A program made the position numbers and the translations under genes. Below the pieces are notes generated by a model that was not told the origin of the DNA, made no database searches, and was given only the letters and a program-made list of their open reading frames with translations. A DNA stretch of 64,000 bases. It comes from Protea cynaroides (lineage: Eukaryota > Streptophyta > Magnoliopsida > Proteales > Proteaceae). Numbering within the stretch: the stretch's first letter is position 1; each line of letters starts with the position of its first letter. Of this stretch, positions 48,826 to 61,136 are shown piece by piece. Location of the stretch: positions 49,622,414 through 49,686,413 of the forward strand of contig CM053267.1 of NCBI GenBank assembly GCA_028583415.1. The letters are read 5' to 3'.

Positions 48826-50746
48826 ATGATGACTGTTTCTAAGAGGACAGCTATGGCAATCAAGTCTTACCAAAATCAAGCAGAGTTACTGGTGAGGGAC
48901 TACTTGCTGGCAGATCCTTTTGTTCCATACACTTCTGTCCTTGGTGGAATTTTCGCTTGCAAAATGGTTTGTCCTCATCTTTTCTCTTTTTTGTCTGGTT
49001 TCTACTGGGGTATATCTGTAGTTGAGTTCCAATTGGGGCTAGACTCTATTGTCATTCGTGGTACACCTTGTGCTGGGTTTTTTTTTTTTTTTAATTATTA
49101 TTACTTTTGTGTGTGAGTTTCACCCCTCACATCAGAAATAAGAGGGGGAATGTGAGAGTGGGACTACCTGTGTCCTCATTTCTTACTTTTTGAGATCACA
49201 TTTCTGTATGTTTGGCCTAATTATATTCTCTGTTCTCAGGCCTATGACGTTTCACAGTTGATTAGTTCGTTTTACTTCAAAAGCTATGCTGCTCTTACCA
49301 AAATCCAGCGGATTGAATGGAACAATAGGTGAGCTCATATGCAATTTGTTCTAATACTTTCTTGTTTCTTTATTTTTATATCAAATTTTTACTGTCCCTT
49401 TATCTATTTTGCAGGGGTATCTCCACGCTTCATGCCATTTTTATCACGATTATGTCGTTATACTTCGTGATTTTTTCAGATCTCTTTTCTGACCGTAGAC
49501 TTGCTGGCCTTGTCATATTCCGAAGTTCACCTCTCTCTACTTTTGTGCTGGGGGTGAGGACTTTTGTTTTAGTTTTAAGATCTTGGCTGGTTTTGATATT
49601 TGTGTAGGTATTGGTTCTTACATCTATGCTGCCACAAATTCTCATTTTGAGTGTCTCTGAGAAATTAGCCTTTTCTATTTAGGATGGTTGAAGATGATTT
49701 TACTAGTTTTAGTAAGACATTTACATTTTACCCAGAAGGACACTCAATGTTATCTCAATTTTCCAGTTATTAAAAGGTGCAGTCTTTAGAGGCCCAGGTG
49801 TTTGATTTGAATAAAAATTAAACTGGAGTGCACACCTCTTCCTAAAAATTTGCCACTCTCCCTCAATGGTGTATGAGTACCATTGGCAGCTACTTACTTA
49901 TCCCTGCTTTTTTTTTTTGCATTTGTATTCACACACGTGACATTCATTTTTAATATATTGGTGGTTTTTTTTTTGGCCAGCAAATTTCAATAAAAATTGC
50001 ACTCAAATGGAGAGAATGAAGTTCAAACTCCACCCCATTTTTTGTTTTGTTTTTGTTGGGATTTATGTTTTCAACTGTCTGTGCTATGTACACCCCCCCA
50101 CCCCCAAAAAAAAAAAAAAACCCTGTCTATGTGCTATTGCTGATTGATTGTTCTTCAAAGTATTCTGAGGGAATTATCTTACATCTTGGGCTTTTCATCA
50201 ATTTTATTTCTACTAAGTTCTTGCTTATTAATTTTACAATTAGCTTCTGTATCATAAACTAAACTCTACCTGTTATAGGTTTCTGTTGGATACTTCCTTT
50301 CGGACCTTGGGATGATATTTTGGTTGTATCCTTCTCTTGGTGGAATGGAGTATGTAAGTTCATTCTCTGTTTGAATGATAAATAATCTCAACATGTTCTT
50401 TTTGCCTGTTGGATCTTTATTTAAGCAAATAAAAAGGGGAACAAAATGAGAAAAAAAGATGCCTGCTGTTGAGAACTTTGACTTTGGAATTCTGCACGAC
50501 TCACAAGATGATTGTATGTCTCTCAGGTTCTGCATCATTTCATTTCTGTAACTTCAGTGGCATATTCCATGTTAACTGGAGAGGGGCAGCTTTACACCTT
50601 CATGGTTCTAATCTCGGAGGCAACAACCCCAGGGATCAATTTGAGATGGTAATTTCAGATTATTTGTATTAGATTTAGTTTGAGTAAAATTTAACGATCT
50701 TCTTACTAGAATCTGAAATATTGACCGAGTCATCCAGAAATGGACA

Positions 50747-50805
<59 letters not shown>

Positions 50806-51632
50806 TTATTTATTTATTTCTGTTGACTCTTCTGTATCTTTTGGTTTTGTAAAGGTATCTTGACACTGCTGGGATGAAGAGGTCCAGTGCATATCTCATG
50901 AATGGCGTTGCAATATTTTTTGCCTGGCTTGTGAGTTCTATCCCTTGTTCCGTTTTCTTAAATCATTTTGAGGACACATTACTGATGAGGTGTATGTGCT
51001 ATGCTGCTCTTTATCCTTAACACGCTTGCGAACTAAATTATGACATGCAGGTTGCAAGAGTTCTGCTGTTCTTTTACATATTTTACGATGTCTACTTGCA
51101 TTCCTATCAGGTAATTGGAAAGCCTACGGAACTTCCCCTCATTTCATCCCATGAGCTAACGGTCTGAGTTTGTTTTGTCTGTTTTGTCTGTTTTGTCTTG
51201 CATGGGAAGTGAACCTACCTTTGTTTTGAGTCCAATTCATTTATCAATCAACAAGGTTATGCTTAGAATCCAATGAAATATGTTAGTATAACAGTATGAA
51301 CTGGAAGTGGGTCATAGTAATTTAAGAAATGAAATATCTTGTTTTTATCTTGTATTAGGTGCCATCTGAAACTAATACAAACCACAAAAATAAATGACTT
51401 GACTTTGTTCATTGCAAATTCCGGTCAATCGTGCTAAAATAAAGCAATGCTCCCCCATTCTGCTAAACCAATAATATTTTATTCCCTATTTCTTGTACAA
51501 CAGGTTAACCAGATGCAACCATTTGGTCGTCTCTTGGTGTACGGGGTGCCTTCAGTGCTAGCTACCATGAATTTGATTTGGTTCGCAAAGATTGTCAAAG
51601 GATTGAAGAAGACGCTGGCTAAGAGGCAGTGA
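48826..51632 (+). CDS. TLC-domain multi-pass membrane protein (276 residues)
   Basis: Eight coding exons: 48826-48966, 49240-49328, 49415-49553, 50279-50353, 50527-50648, 50855-50930, 51051-51110 and 51504-51632. All junctions are GT-AG and phases fit, giving 831 nt. The protein has the TRAM-LAG1-CLN8 lipid-sensing fold with several membrane helices (for example STLHAIFITIMSLYFVIF, VSVGYFLSDLGMIFWL, YLMNGVAIFFAWLVARVLLF, LLVYGVPSVLATMNLIWF). Family hallmarks include the KIQRIEWNNR loop, the HAIF motif, FLSDLGMIFWLYPSLGG, LHHFISV, EGQLYTFMVLISEATTPGIN and WYLDT. TLC proteins act in ER lipid sensing or trafficking and, in the Lag1 branch, ceramide synthesis. This one is the TMEM56/TLCD4-like plant type, whose reaction is not known to me. 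The C-terminus KKTLAKRQ is a basic tail like ER retention signals. The second Met (MTVSK) or Met at MAIKSYQ could also start it. Confidence 0.95.
50750..50818. repeat. (TA)n and (TTTA)n microsatellite in a TLC intron
   Basis: About 26 TA units followed by four TTTA units, 37 bp before the acceptor of exon 7. Confidence 0.95.
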
Positions 51633-51884
51633 ATGATATAATATGCATGTATTTTTGGGCTTCATTGTCCTGTGTTTCCCCCCCTTTTTTTCGTGTAAAT
51701 GATAGAGGTGGGTGGTGGGGGGAGCTAGCTATTAAGCTATATTAAACATCCATGATTGTGAATTCAAAGTGTTGTAAAGTAATTGAATCGTCCAACTTTT
51801 TGTTACAAGCACCTTTTGAATGTATACAAGGATCAAGCCCATTGGTTAGCTCTGTGTCTCCGTCTGTTTGTATTGTTCTTTTAC

Positions 51885-51917
<33 letters not shown>

Positions 51918-53326
51918 TTACAAACGAGTGTGGTTTTTTCTCTTTGGCCGAACTGGCTGGTTGGTTCGTAGAGTAATTGACTTGGGTGATATTCTTTTCC
52001 CTGTTCTAGTCTTAGTAATTAAATGTTTTCATTTGTATTTTTGATGTCTTTCATCCAGAAAAATCAGAATTTTGTGTATACACTGCAATGCATCTTAACT
52101 GGAGTACCCTAAGAAAAGTTATAAATGTTCTTAAATTTCTGGATTTGATGATGGGAAGAGATCTTTTTCATAGTTTGAGATCTGGGAAGTGTCCATCATG
52201 TAGTGAACTATCTATCATTAACTGAAGTTTCTCCATTGCTAAGGTTCTGCTAATTTTATGTTTTGCAATTGGAAGTGCAAAGCTGGCCAGGTAGTCTCTA
52301 CTGTCTATTTCATAATCATATGCGACTGAAACCATTACTCTGGGAAGACTTGAGCTCTGATTCATGGAAATGTTTTGGTGTTCCAGATCCTCGAAGTTGA
52401 AAAACCACCATCTTCAGTTGTAAATCTGCCGAACTCGATTAGATGCTAGAGATTATGAATTAAACTATCATGCATTACAGGAGCTTGATCAAAGGAGACA
52501 TTGTTTAGAGCAATGACAAGAGATACTTACTCACAGGGTAAATGCCCGGGGTGATCATGTTGTGCAACAACGTCGAAGGTCAGGATGGATTTCAAACTCA
52601 CCCACCCCTCCAGGATCTACATAGGGGGACCAACATGGGGTAATGACCTTAGATGACCTTGGATCAGCCAACTGATACTGTACAATCATCAATTGTCTTT
52701 AATGAATTAGAAGTGATGTTAACTGAGAATAATAGATTTTCAGGGTTAGTTGAGTGGATGAAGCCAGAGCTTATTCCCTAGGGAATGATGAGTTGTTCAT
52801 TGAGATTGCATGTTTATGTAGAAAGAACATCCTTCAGCACTAGAATCATCCGGTGAATGGGATAGAAATCTTAATCCGTGAGAGATTTCATCTGGTGCAT
52901 ATATCATTACATCGGTATGTATTCATGACTGATGCAATCAAACAACAAGAGCCGATTTTTATCCTAAAAATATTCCCTCGACCGTCTCGCGAGGGTTTGA
53001 CCATTTAAAAAAAATGAGAGGATAATGAAAAGTCTGCCTCTAATTAATATCAACGTTGGAAACTTACTAGATTACCTCTTTATAAAAAATAATAATAATA
53101 ATAATAATAATAAAAAGTCAATTCTTGAGTAATGTCTTAACCACTGTAGGCTCTACATTATTAAATACGAGTATGACGAAAAAAGGATTTAAATACATAC
53201 TTGTATTAAATGGACATACACTATAGTAACATTTATAAATATTTGGCGTATAAACATGCACATGGCCATAATACAAATATTAGTGTAATATGGTTACTCT
53301 TTAATATTTTGGAACAAAAATGCAAG
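51633..53326. other. TLC 3' UTR and downstream spacer
   Basis: The 3' UTR probably runs to about 51.8 kb. A GA microsatellite lies at 51893-51917 and an AAT microsatellite at 53089-53112. I see no other gene. Confidence 0.4.
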
Positions 53327-53730
53327 TAAAGGTGTCAATTTTGGGACCGATTAAGTCCGAATTAACGGAAACAAAATCGGATTGAACTATTACTGGACAT
53401 GTTTCGGATTAAGGAATGACATATCATACCAGTCTTGACTGGTCCGAACCTAATAATGGCCCAGACCAAACCAATTTAGACCTAATATTAAACCCTTTTT
53501 AACTACTTTAGCCTTTTGGATGGGTTCAATGAGTCCCCTATTGGGTTTTCAATCCGAACCGGCCTGATACCAACCTGATAACCTAAGCCTAATAAGAAAC
53601 GAACACCGTACCGTCCTATTAGTTAATATGCACAGTGCAACCTAAACTTCTTAATGGACATGTTTCTGTCAAGCTTTATAAACCTTGACACCGATTTAGC
53701 CTGGACAAGATGGGTCCATTGACACCCTTA
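53327..53730. mobile_element. hAT-like MITE, copy 2, with 8-bp duplication
   Basis: The left end TAAAGGTGTCAAT and right end ATTGACACCCTTA form a 13-bp inverted repeat with one mismatch. The flanks AATGCAAG (53319-53326) and AATGCAGG (53731-53738) are an 8-bp duplication with one change, typical of hAT. It is 404 bp and non-coding. Confidence 0.82.
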
Positions 53731-53854
53731 AATGCAGGTATATATTCATTATGAAACAGACATGTATATCAATCAACAAATAGAATAATAACATGCATAA
53801 CATTAATTTATGGAAAGAAAGTCTGCCAATTGAAAAAAATATATACAACAACCC

Positions 53855-53955
53855 TAAGGGGGTAGATTATTTGGCAAGGACTGCTTACAATTAAAAGGTC
53901 ATGAGTTCAACTCTCCTTGAGCTTGAGACCTACCTATAAAAAAAAAAAAAATCTA
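53855..53955 (+). mobile_element. Short tRNA-derived SINE-like element
   Basis: AGGGGGTAGATTATTTGGCAAGG resembles an A box region (key word TTTGGCAAGG), and GGTCATGAGTTCAACTCTCC is a good B box with a T-loop-like TTCAACT. A 14-base A tail follows (53939-53951). No acceptor stem is evident, so a functional tRNA is unlikely. Confidence 0.55.
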
Positions 53956-54768
53956 ATAAAATTAATTCATTATAGACAAGTAAAAAGTAATTCAAGTAAA
54001 TTCTCCTCAAAATCAATAAATAGAATAATAACATGCGATTCACTGCAACCAAGTATAAAATATTTCAAGTAAATTATAGAATTGTTACAGAAACTGAACT
54101 ACAAAATAGTTAATGTAATTTTAGATTATCATTTTAAGCTTCAGCTTAAATATTGCTTTTTTTTTATTTATTTATTTTTTATTTTTTATAAAAAGCAAAA
54201 TAATATGGGTTTAAAATTTAAATTTACTGCTAAAAAAAATAAGAATTCAATTTCAAACCTGATTTTGATCACGACCGATAATGTCAGGTTCCCCGGGGAA
54301 AATGTTCGAACAACAAGAAGCAGCTTGAACCTTAAGAAAGAACAATAATAATAGTGGGCAGTGGGTGAGGGTGACCACAAGGTTTGAAAATCTAGAATTG
54401 GACACGGGATCGGCCGTCATTGATTTCAATTCAAATTGAATCAAAATTGATAGAAATTCTTAAAAATGCAATCAAGAAGAAGAAGCGAAAATTTCCACGG
54501 CTTTAAGATATCTTTGGAGTTTTTGATTCAAAAGACTTTTAAATCTTGTTAAAAGAGATAAGTTCTATTATTTTTCTATTTTATTGATTAAATCAAACAA
54601 TAAAATAAAAACGAAGATCCAAGTGCGCATTCATGGCCTATTCAAAAGAGGGTTTGTGAATGGACAATTATAACAAGGGTTTATTATGTTTTCAAATATT
54701 ACAAGACAAATATGGGTTATTCATTTTTATCAATTTTTTTTTTATTTAATCTATTCAAATTTGGGGAG
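53956..54768. other. AT-rich spacer
   Basis: I see no supported gene. Short frames on both strands at 54082-54444 show no family features. Confidence 0.35.
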
Positions 54769-55359
54769 TGTTGCAATGTTTAGAGTACTCGTACAAATGC
54801 ATGGACATACATGAGATGTGTTATAGGGGAAAAACATCATCCAATTAAAATCTTACACGTGGTGATCAATATCCTCGAAGCCAACCATGTATGATAGATT
54901 GACGCTCAGCTACCCGTGTGGTGACACATGTCACTCTTGTCCTTCACCGACTTGGCTTCCTTGGCTACAGTCTCCCTCTCCTACTCGAAGTCTATGACCT
55001 AGGCGTCCCTCAGAGCGACACCTGGTAGTCCTATTGGTGATCAACTTCCCTGAGTCCTGGTGCCTCCATGCTTCTTCCCAATCTCTATAAGTAGAGGACG
55101 ATCCCTTCAGGTAACACAATCTCACAAGCTCACATTCTCAATATTCACCCTCTATTCTCTCATACGCTCAAACTCTCTCATCATTCCCCTCTTTCTCTAA
55201 ACTGGAGATAGCTTCTTGCTATCTCTTGACTGTTTACATTGGGAATCTGACTTAGGCATCGGAGTGTACCCAGGGCTTAGTCGTCCAACTCCCTTGTTTA
55301 ACTTCTGTGATTGCAGGTTGCTTTGATTGCAGATCGATGAGAGATTTTCAATCGTAACA
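54769..55359 (+). repeat. LTR of a TAT-lineage Ty3/gypsy element
   Basis: It begins TGTTGCAATG and ends ATCGTAACA (TGTT...AACA), contains a TATA-like CTATAAGTAGAGG (about 55084), and ends with the GACTTAGGCATCGGAG stretch common in TAT LTRs. The next bases, TTTGACGTCCACCGTGGGG, are a variant of the TTTGGCGCC...GTGGGG region that follows such LTRs. Its partner LTR is not in the window. Confidence 0.7.
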
Positions 55360-55429
55360 GTTTGACGTCCACCGTGGGGCCTCTTGATTGAGTTTGACGA
55401 ACAACGTACGTGAATCTTGATCACTCTCG

Positions 55430-57065
55430 ATGGCACATCGAAGGACTCGCGCTCAGGCTTCACATCCACCTTATGAACCCTCCGTGCAAGTTCAGGAGGA
55501 CATCAATGCTAGTACAGCTGGAATAAATCATACCCCAACGCCAGTACTTGCTCCGACGGCTACGGCGCCGCAGCCACCCCCTCAGTATGTAACTCGCCAG
55601 CAATTTGACGAGCTGAGACAGCAGATCAATTAGTTGGCTCAAACTTTGAGAGGTGCTTGCACAAGTAACTCGGCGGCTAGAGGAGCGGGAGTAAACCCTC
55701 CACCGACACCAACTTAGAATGCACAACCAGCGGTCCACTCGGTCGCTTACCATCATCCGGCGCCAGCGGCGTCAGTCAGAGCCGCACCAAGTAATCCTCA
55801 CCCTCTCGCCGGATCTCATGATCGAAGCAGAGTTTCTCATCAGCTTACCCGGAGAGTGGCGGGATCATCCGCTCGGCATCAACCAGTCGATCACCACTCG
55901 GCTTAGGGATTGCACGGTGCACACCCTCAACCCGAGAGGGATGCGAGGTCCTTCCTCGACGCCCTCCGCCAGCAGCGAGTTAACTTGGAGACGCCGACTA
56001 CTGTGGCGGCCCCCCCCCAGCCACTCTTCAGTCGAAAGTTGAAAGGCAGTTGTTGGAATTGGCTACTCGGCTCCAGCAGGTGGAGCAGAACCGGGTCGCC
56101 CCACCGAGGACGGCTTATACGACCATCACAACACTTTCCGACGAAATCATGAGGGCTCCCCCACTAGAAAATTTTAAGATGCCGGTTCTGGACTCATACA
56201 ATGGGACCACGGATCCAGAGCAGCATCTAGATGCGTTCGTCTCCACAACACTCTTCTACCTACTCAGCGATAGCCTGATCTGCCGAGTGTTTCCTTTGAC
56301 CCTCAGAGGTCCTGCTCGCACATGGTTTAACAACCTACCACCAAGGAGCATCACTTCGTTCGAACAGCTATCAAACAAGTTTCTGACACACTTCCAGGTG
56401 ACCCGAGTGTGCAAGAAGACATCCTACCACCTATCGACGGTGAAACAACAGAAGGATGAATCCCTGCAGGACTTCATAAGTGCTTCAATGCCGAGGTGCT
56501 GGAGATTAAGGATGTCGAACCTGCGGTACACATGTCCAGCTTGCAGGCCGGAGTGACAGATCAGCAGCTTTGTTGGTCCCTTTCCAAAAAGCCTCCAAAG
56601 ACCTTGGACGACCTGCTAGCCAGATGCGAAAAGTATGCTTTGACAGACGAAACGACCAAGGCCCAGAAAAACAATGTGGTCAACAATTTGAAGGCTGACT
56701 AGAAGCCAGCTGACAAAAAGAGGTCCGAATTGGCTGATCAAACACTGAGCACTATTGACCCAAAGAAGCAAAGGTCGTGCAAAGAGCAGGGGAATCGGCA
56801 TCCGTACAAAATTTTTGATTACTACACTCCGCTCACCACCTCGATGACGGAGATCTTGGAAGTGATCAAGAATGATCGGAACCTCCGACCACCCCCGAAG
56901 CTACTAGGTGAAGGAAGGAATAAAGATCGTTCCAGATACTGTCGCTTCCATCGCGACTATGGTCACGACACTGATGAGTGCAAGTACCTTAAGGGGGAAA
57001 TTGAAGATCTCATTCGACGTGGTTACTACTGCAATTTTGTCAGAGACACTGGCAGGGGACTAGCG
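55430..57065 (+). pseudogene. TAT-type gypsy gag, broken
   Basis: The reading starts MAHRRTRAQASHPPYEP (55430), passes a Pro-rich region and at least two stops. The conserved gag core is PPLENFKMPVLDSYNGTTDP, ICRVFPLTLRGPARTWFNNL, SFEQLSNKFLTHF and QQKDESLQDFI (about 56150-56485). It then shifts frame to SLSKKPPKTLDDLLARCEKYA (56580-56640). It ends with the TAT zinc-knuckle-like motif YCRFHRDYGHDTDECKYLK and EEIEDLIRRG-type sequence (56938-57030). Protease, reverse transcriptase and integrase are missing: the element stops at about 57.1 kb where unrelated gypsy sequence begins. Confidence 0.85.
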
Positions 57066-57074
57066 TAAGCTCGG

Positions 57075-57386
57075 AGAAATCGCGGGCTACCCCCTCCACC
57101 AACAGAGATCGAACCCAGTCCTCGTCTCATGCTTAGTCGACCGAGGGAGAGTTATCACTGACTGTAGTTCGGAGATGAGTTGAGAATAAAAGGGCTCCAT
57201 GCAGTAGGTGAGTGTAAGTGGTGCCTGAGTCGATCAACAAGCCACCATTACCTTCTTAATCAAATTTGCTCAAGCATGAGGGGACTTCAATTGCACTCTT
57301 ATTGCCTACATTAATAGATTCTAGACCAATATTGTGAGACCTACATGCAAATTTCGGGACGAAATTTCTTTTAAGGGTGGGGGAGT
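57075..57386 (+). mobile_element. 3' internal end of a second gypsy element
   Basis: Non-coding sequence ending in CAAATTTCGGGACGAAATTT, CTTTTAAGGGTGGGGGAG, then an LTR. The paired TTTCGGGACGAAA and purine tract are what I associate with the 3' end of Tekay/Del-like chromoviruses. The exact junction with the TAT gag remnant is somewhere near 57.07-57.17 kb. Confidence 0.6.
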
Positions 57387-58613
57387 TGTAAGACCCGCAC
57401 TCTGTAAACCCGGTCTAAACCTTGGTTTTGTGTTGTAGTAGGTCTTCTGATCATCACCGGGCCAGACGGGACGAGCGGATGATAAACAGGTACGAAATCA
57501 GACCAAAGACGATCAAATCAACATGATTTATGTTGACCGGTCGATGGTACCGGTCGACCGGTCAGCTCTGCGCAGCTGAGTGCGGAGATCCAGAATTGGA
57601 TCTCTGTGGGTCCCATTTTCTTAAACCCTAATGCTTGAACCTTCCTAATCTTAATAGGGTTACTAAACCCTAATGTTAGCCTATAAATACACCCTTAAAC
57701 CTCCTCAAATCCTTTCCATTATCTCTCATAAACCCTAGAGAAGAGAAGGAGGTTGGAAAGGAGAAGGAGCTAGGAAGAAGAAGAAGGTTCCGCCATTACC
57801 GTTCGACGACGCTCACTTTACGCCAGTCAACGGTAAGTGTTTTAACCACTCTTCTTACCCTATGACTCTAGAATAGTTGTGTGGGTGGATCAATACCATG
57901 CAGAGTAGGTATTGTTCTAAAACCCTATCTGGACCTTAAAACCCTAAGTTGTCGTCAAACCTTAGATTCGAGTTCTGAGATGATATTCATCGAAATAAAA
58001 CTTTTATGAGTTGGGGATAACTCTAACTCAAAGATTAGACTTAGAATGGATAGGAGAAACCCTGAGAATCCAAGGAAATCGATCGACGGTAGTCGAAAAA
58101 ACCAAGTGTATGGTCTTTCGGAGACATACCGGTCGACCATACCGGTTGCTAGTTTGCTCACAGAGCTGCAACCGGTATGTTGCGACCGGCCAGCTCTGAA
58201 AGGCTGGTTTTGGACTTTGTTGGTTTCCGACCAATGTGAAACCTTAAGGAAACTATTCTAATGAAACCCTAATAATATTGTAGGACTTTGTGACTTCCCG
58301 TTTGGATCTTGCGACGTGGAGCAAGCTAGCAAACGAGCGTCAGGTAAGGGAATCTGACCTAAACCTAATATGTAATGGACAGTAAATCTTTGTTAATCAC
58401 CTGAATATATATGATGTGATGTTTGTGCATATTCACATGCCATCCTTTACTTTCAGTTATTATTATTGTTCATGCATTGATAGGATGTGATTGTTAGGCA
58501 TGTGATTGTTTTCGTTAGTGTGTGGAGTGGGGCATGGGCCTGGGATCATTCCTCACACTGGCACCTTCTGTAGTATTCTATCTTAACATGCTTGGTACGG
58601 GTGGGGCATCAGG

Positions 58614-61136
58614 TGTCACACCCCAATCCGGCTGAACCAGAAGTGTGAGGAACCGGTACTAAACCACGGTTCACACCAGGATCTCGAAAGACCGTGTCAA
58701 CCAATCATCCCCGAGCAAACCATCAAAAACCGAGTAATACTAGCAGCGGAAATAATAAACAATGAGCTGAACTAAATATAATTTAAAATAATTAATCCAG
58801 TTATTCCATCATCCACGAATTTAAATAATATTTTATACAAAGCTTTAAATTTAAAAAACCAAACAAAGAGGAAAGACACGAAGGAGCACTCGCATAACGC
58901 ACATGCTTGTCCCCACACTCGGTCTCCGGGCAGCCATCGACCGTAGGTGGGGCGGTCATGAAGTCCTCCACCGTATACCCCGCATCCAAACGAAAAGAGA
59001 ATATATATATCGGGTGAGCTACAACACACTCAAGAAAGCACAAGACCAAGCAACACCACATGCATGAGTTAACAACAATTTGGGCCGGGTATAACTTGCA
59101 ATTGTGCTATGGTAAGGTTTCGGCCACCGCACCTCCAGCACGAGAGTGTGAGCACACCCAATAGTCGGGCTCCTACCACACTACTCTGTTCCCCACATCA
59201 CTCACTCCAGATAGAGATAGGACTCGAGTCCGGCGGGGGGAAGAACCACAATCCCACGTCCTCCTCCCGATACCCCATACCGTACCAATACCTAAACCCC
59301 ATGGCAAGGGCTTGCAAGTGGGTTCCGTTTCTAACCAGCCCTAGATGTCAATACAAGTAGGCTCCACCCAGTACGCCCGCCTACGACATAGGGAAGAGCT
59401 AGAGCGTGCGGGCCGCCGGAGACCACATTACCTCACCTCACCCCGATACCCTACCCGCAACAAGCATACCAAGATGGAACAACGCAAGTAGGCCCATCCC
59501 AACACGCTCCCTAGGCATAAGGATAGAGCTAGAGCGCCATGGCAGTCAACGCCGACATCGGAGATCACCATGCCACATCGCCGTGGGCCGGATCAACGCA
59601 ACATCGGAGACCACCCGCCATAACCTCCCCGATACCCCACCCAACCAAGCAGCAAGATAAGTGCTATGGAAGGTGTCGGGGTGAGGAATGATCCCGGCCC
59701 CGACCCTTCCCATTCCACACTCCAACTAAAACAACACATGTTTAACATCCACACACCAGCAATGAAATGCAGAACAGATAAACAAATAGAATTACACTAC
59801 ATGACAGTGATATGCACAATCCACAAACAAGCAATAAATTGAACGAAAAATAAAGAGCCTCTAAGGTTTATTATTAAATCTTTAATTTAAGTTTCGGGTC
59901 TTGTCCCTTACCCGACGCGTGGTGTTAATCCTTTTCGGCGCCGAAGTTTCACATACAAGTCCTACACAACCATATTTTCATGTTAATTTCCATATTAGGG
60001 TTTTAGAAGCCAAAACCGGCTTTCCCAAACAAACAGGGCTCGGAACACATACCGGTCTCGCACATACCGGTCGCAGGATAGTGAGACCGGTATAGTGAGA
60101 CCGTATGGGTGAGACCGGTATGCAACCGGATGCCACATACCGGTCTCACTCGGACCGACCGAGTGCGACCGGTATGGTGCGGCGGTATGCATACCGGATG
60201 CACACATACCGGTCTCACTCGGATCCGGGCCGAGTGCGACCGGTATGGTGCCGCCGGTATGCATACCGGATGCACACATACCGGCCCCACTCGGATCCGG
60301 GCCGAGGCGACCGGTATGGTCCCGCCGTATACACCGCGGCCCATACGCGGGACTTTCCCAAGGATATACCCTACGGCGTGATTTTCGAGAGCGAGGTCTC
60401 CACGGTAGCTCCCTAAGGTTTCACCTATCTTCCGCAAGGTCCGGCCCGAAGGGTCCACGGATCTTGGCTAGAATGCCAAAAACCAACCGGATCCGAAAGA
60501 AAGACGAAAGGAATCTAAGCACTTTCCATCGGATCTCACGCCGCCGCGGCTCCGATCCGATAAACAACACTATAGGAAGGATAGAGCACTTTACCGGTAG
60601 CGGTTGTCGGTTGGGGCGTGTTCCTCCACCGGCAGCTCCTTCCTTGGCGGCGTCTACCTCCTTGAACCCTCAACTCCTTCTCGGAACAAAGGGGTTCACG
60701 GAGTGTCTCCCCCTCATTAATAGAGGGAGGGCCGCCCAAAGCACGCTCCCCCTCATATGGAAACTTTAAGTTTCCATTTTGAGAGAAACACACTCCGAAT
60801 ACATACCGGTCTCGCACATACCGGTCGCAGGATAGCGAGACCGGTATAGTGAGACCGGTATGCCATACCGGTTGCAGGATAGTGCATCCGGTATGGTGAG
60901 ACCGATATGGTGAGACCGGTATGCCATACCGGTCGCAGGATAGTGAGATCGGTATGGTGAGACCGGTATGCACTTAGCTAATTTTACACATTTTTCATAC
61001 CTGAATTTGATTGGTTCTTCACCCGGCTTCTTGCGTGGTCCCTTGCCCGGCTTTGCTTTCCGGTCTGGTTATGATTGGGGCACCTGTCATTGCATAAAAC
61101 CATGGTTAAAACGGGTTTTAGAGCACGGTTCTTATA
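58614..61136 (-). mobile_element. Nested solo LTR of the same gypsy family, inverted
   Basis: On the minus strand it begins TATAAGAACCGTG (ancestral TGTAAGAACC with one change) and ends GGATTGGGGTGTGACA. A perfect 5-bp duplication TCAGG flanks it (58609-58613 and 61137-61141). No internal coding region is present. The length is 2523 bp. Confidence 0.9.
60040..60970. repeat. ACCGGT-rich array in the nested LTR
   Basis: Two clusters (60045-60345 and 60800-60970) are built from CATACCGGTCTC, GTGAGACCGGTATG and GTGCGACCGGTATG words in both orientations. One unit of about 83 bp (GTGCGACCGGTATGGTG, CGGTATGCATACCGGATGC, CACATACCGG) repeats around 60166-60320. Between the clusters lies an inverted repeat around GGAAACTTTAAGTTTCC (60769-60785). 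Confidence 0.88.

Noticed and set aside
53855..53955. A functional tRNA gene
   Set aside because: The B box and T loop look tRNA-like, but no acceptor stem or proper anticodon arm can be drawn and a poly-A tail follows, which fits a SINE.
55460..55756. Minus-strand frame opposite the TAT gag
   Set aside because: It is an antisense shadow of the gag region with repetitive Arg/Ser codons and no family resemblance.
60003..60769. Long frames (up to 174 residues) across the nested LTR
   Set aside because: They are translations of the ACCGGT-rich repeat array in several frames on both strands (for example repeated YRSHS and RPVC words), not proteins.
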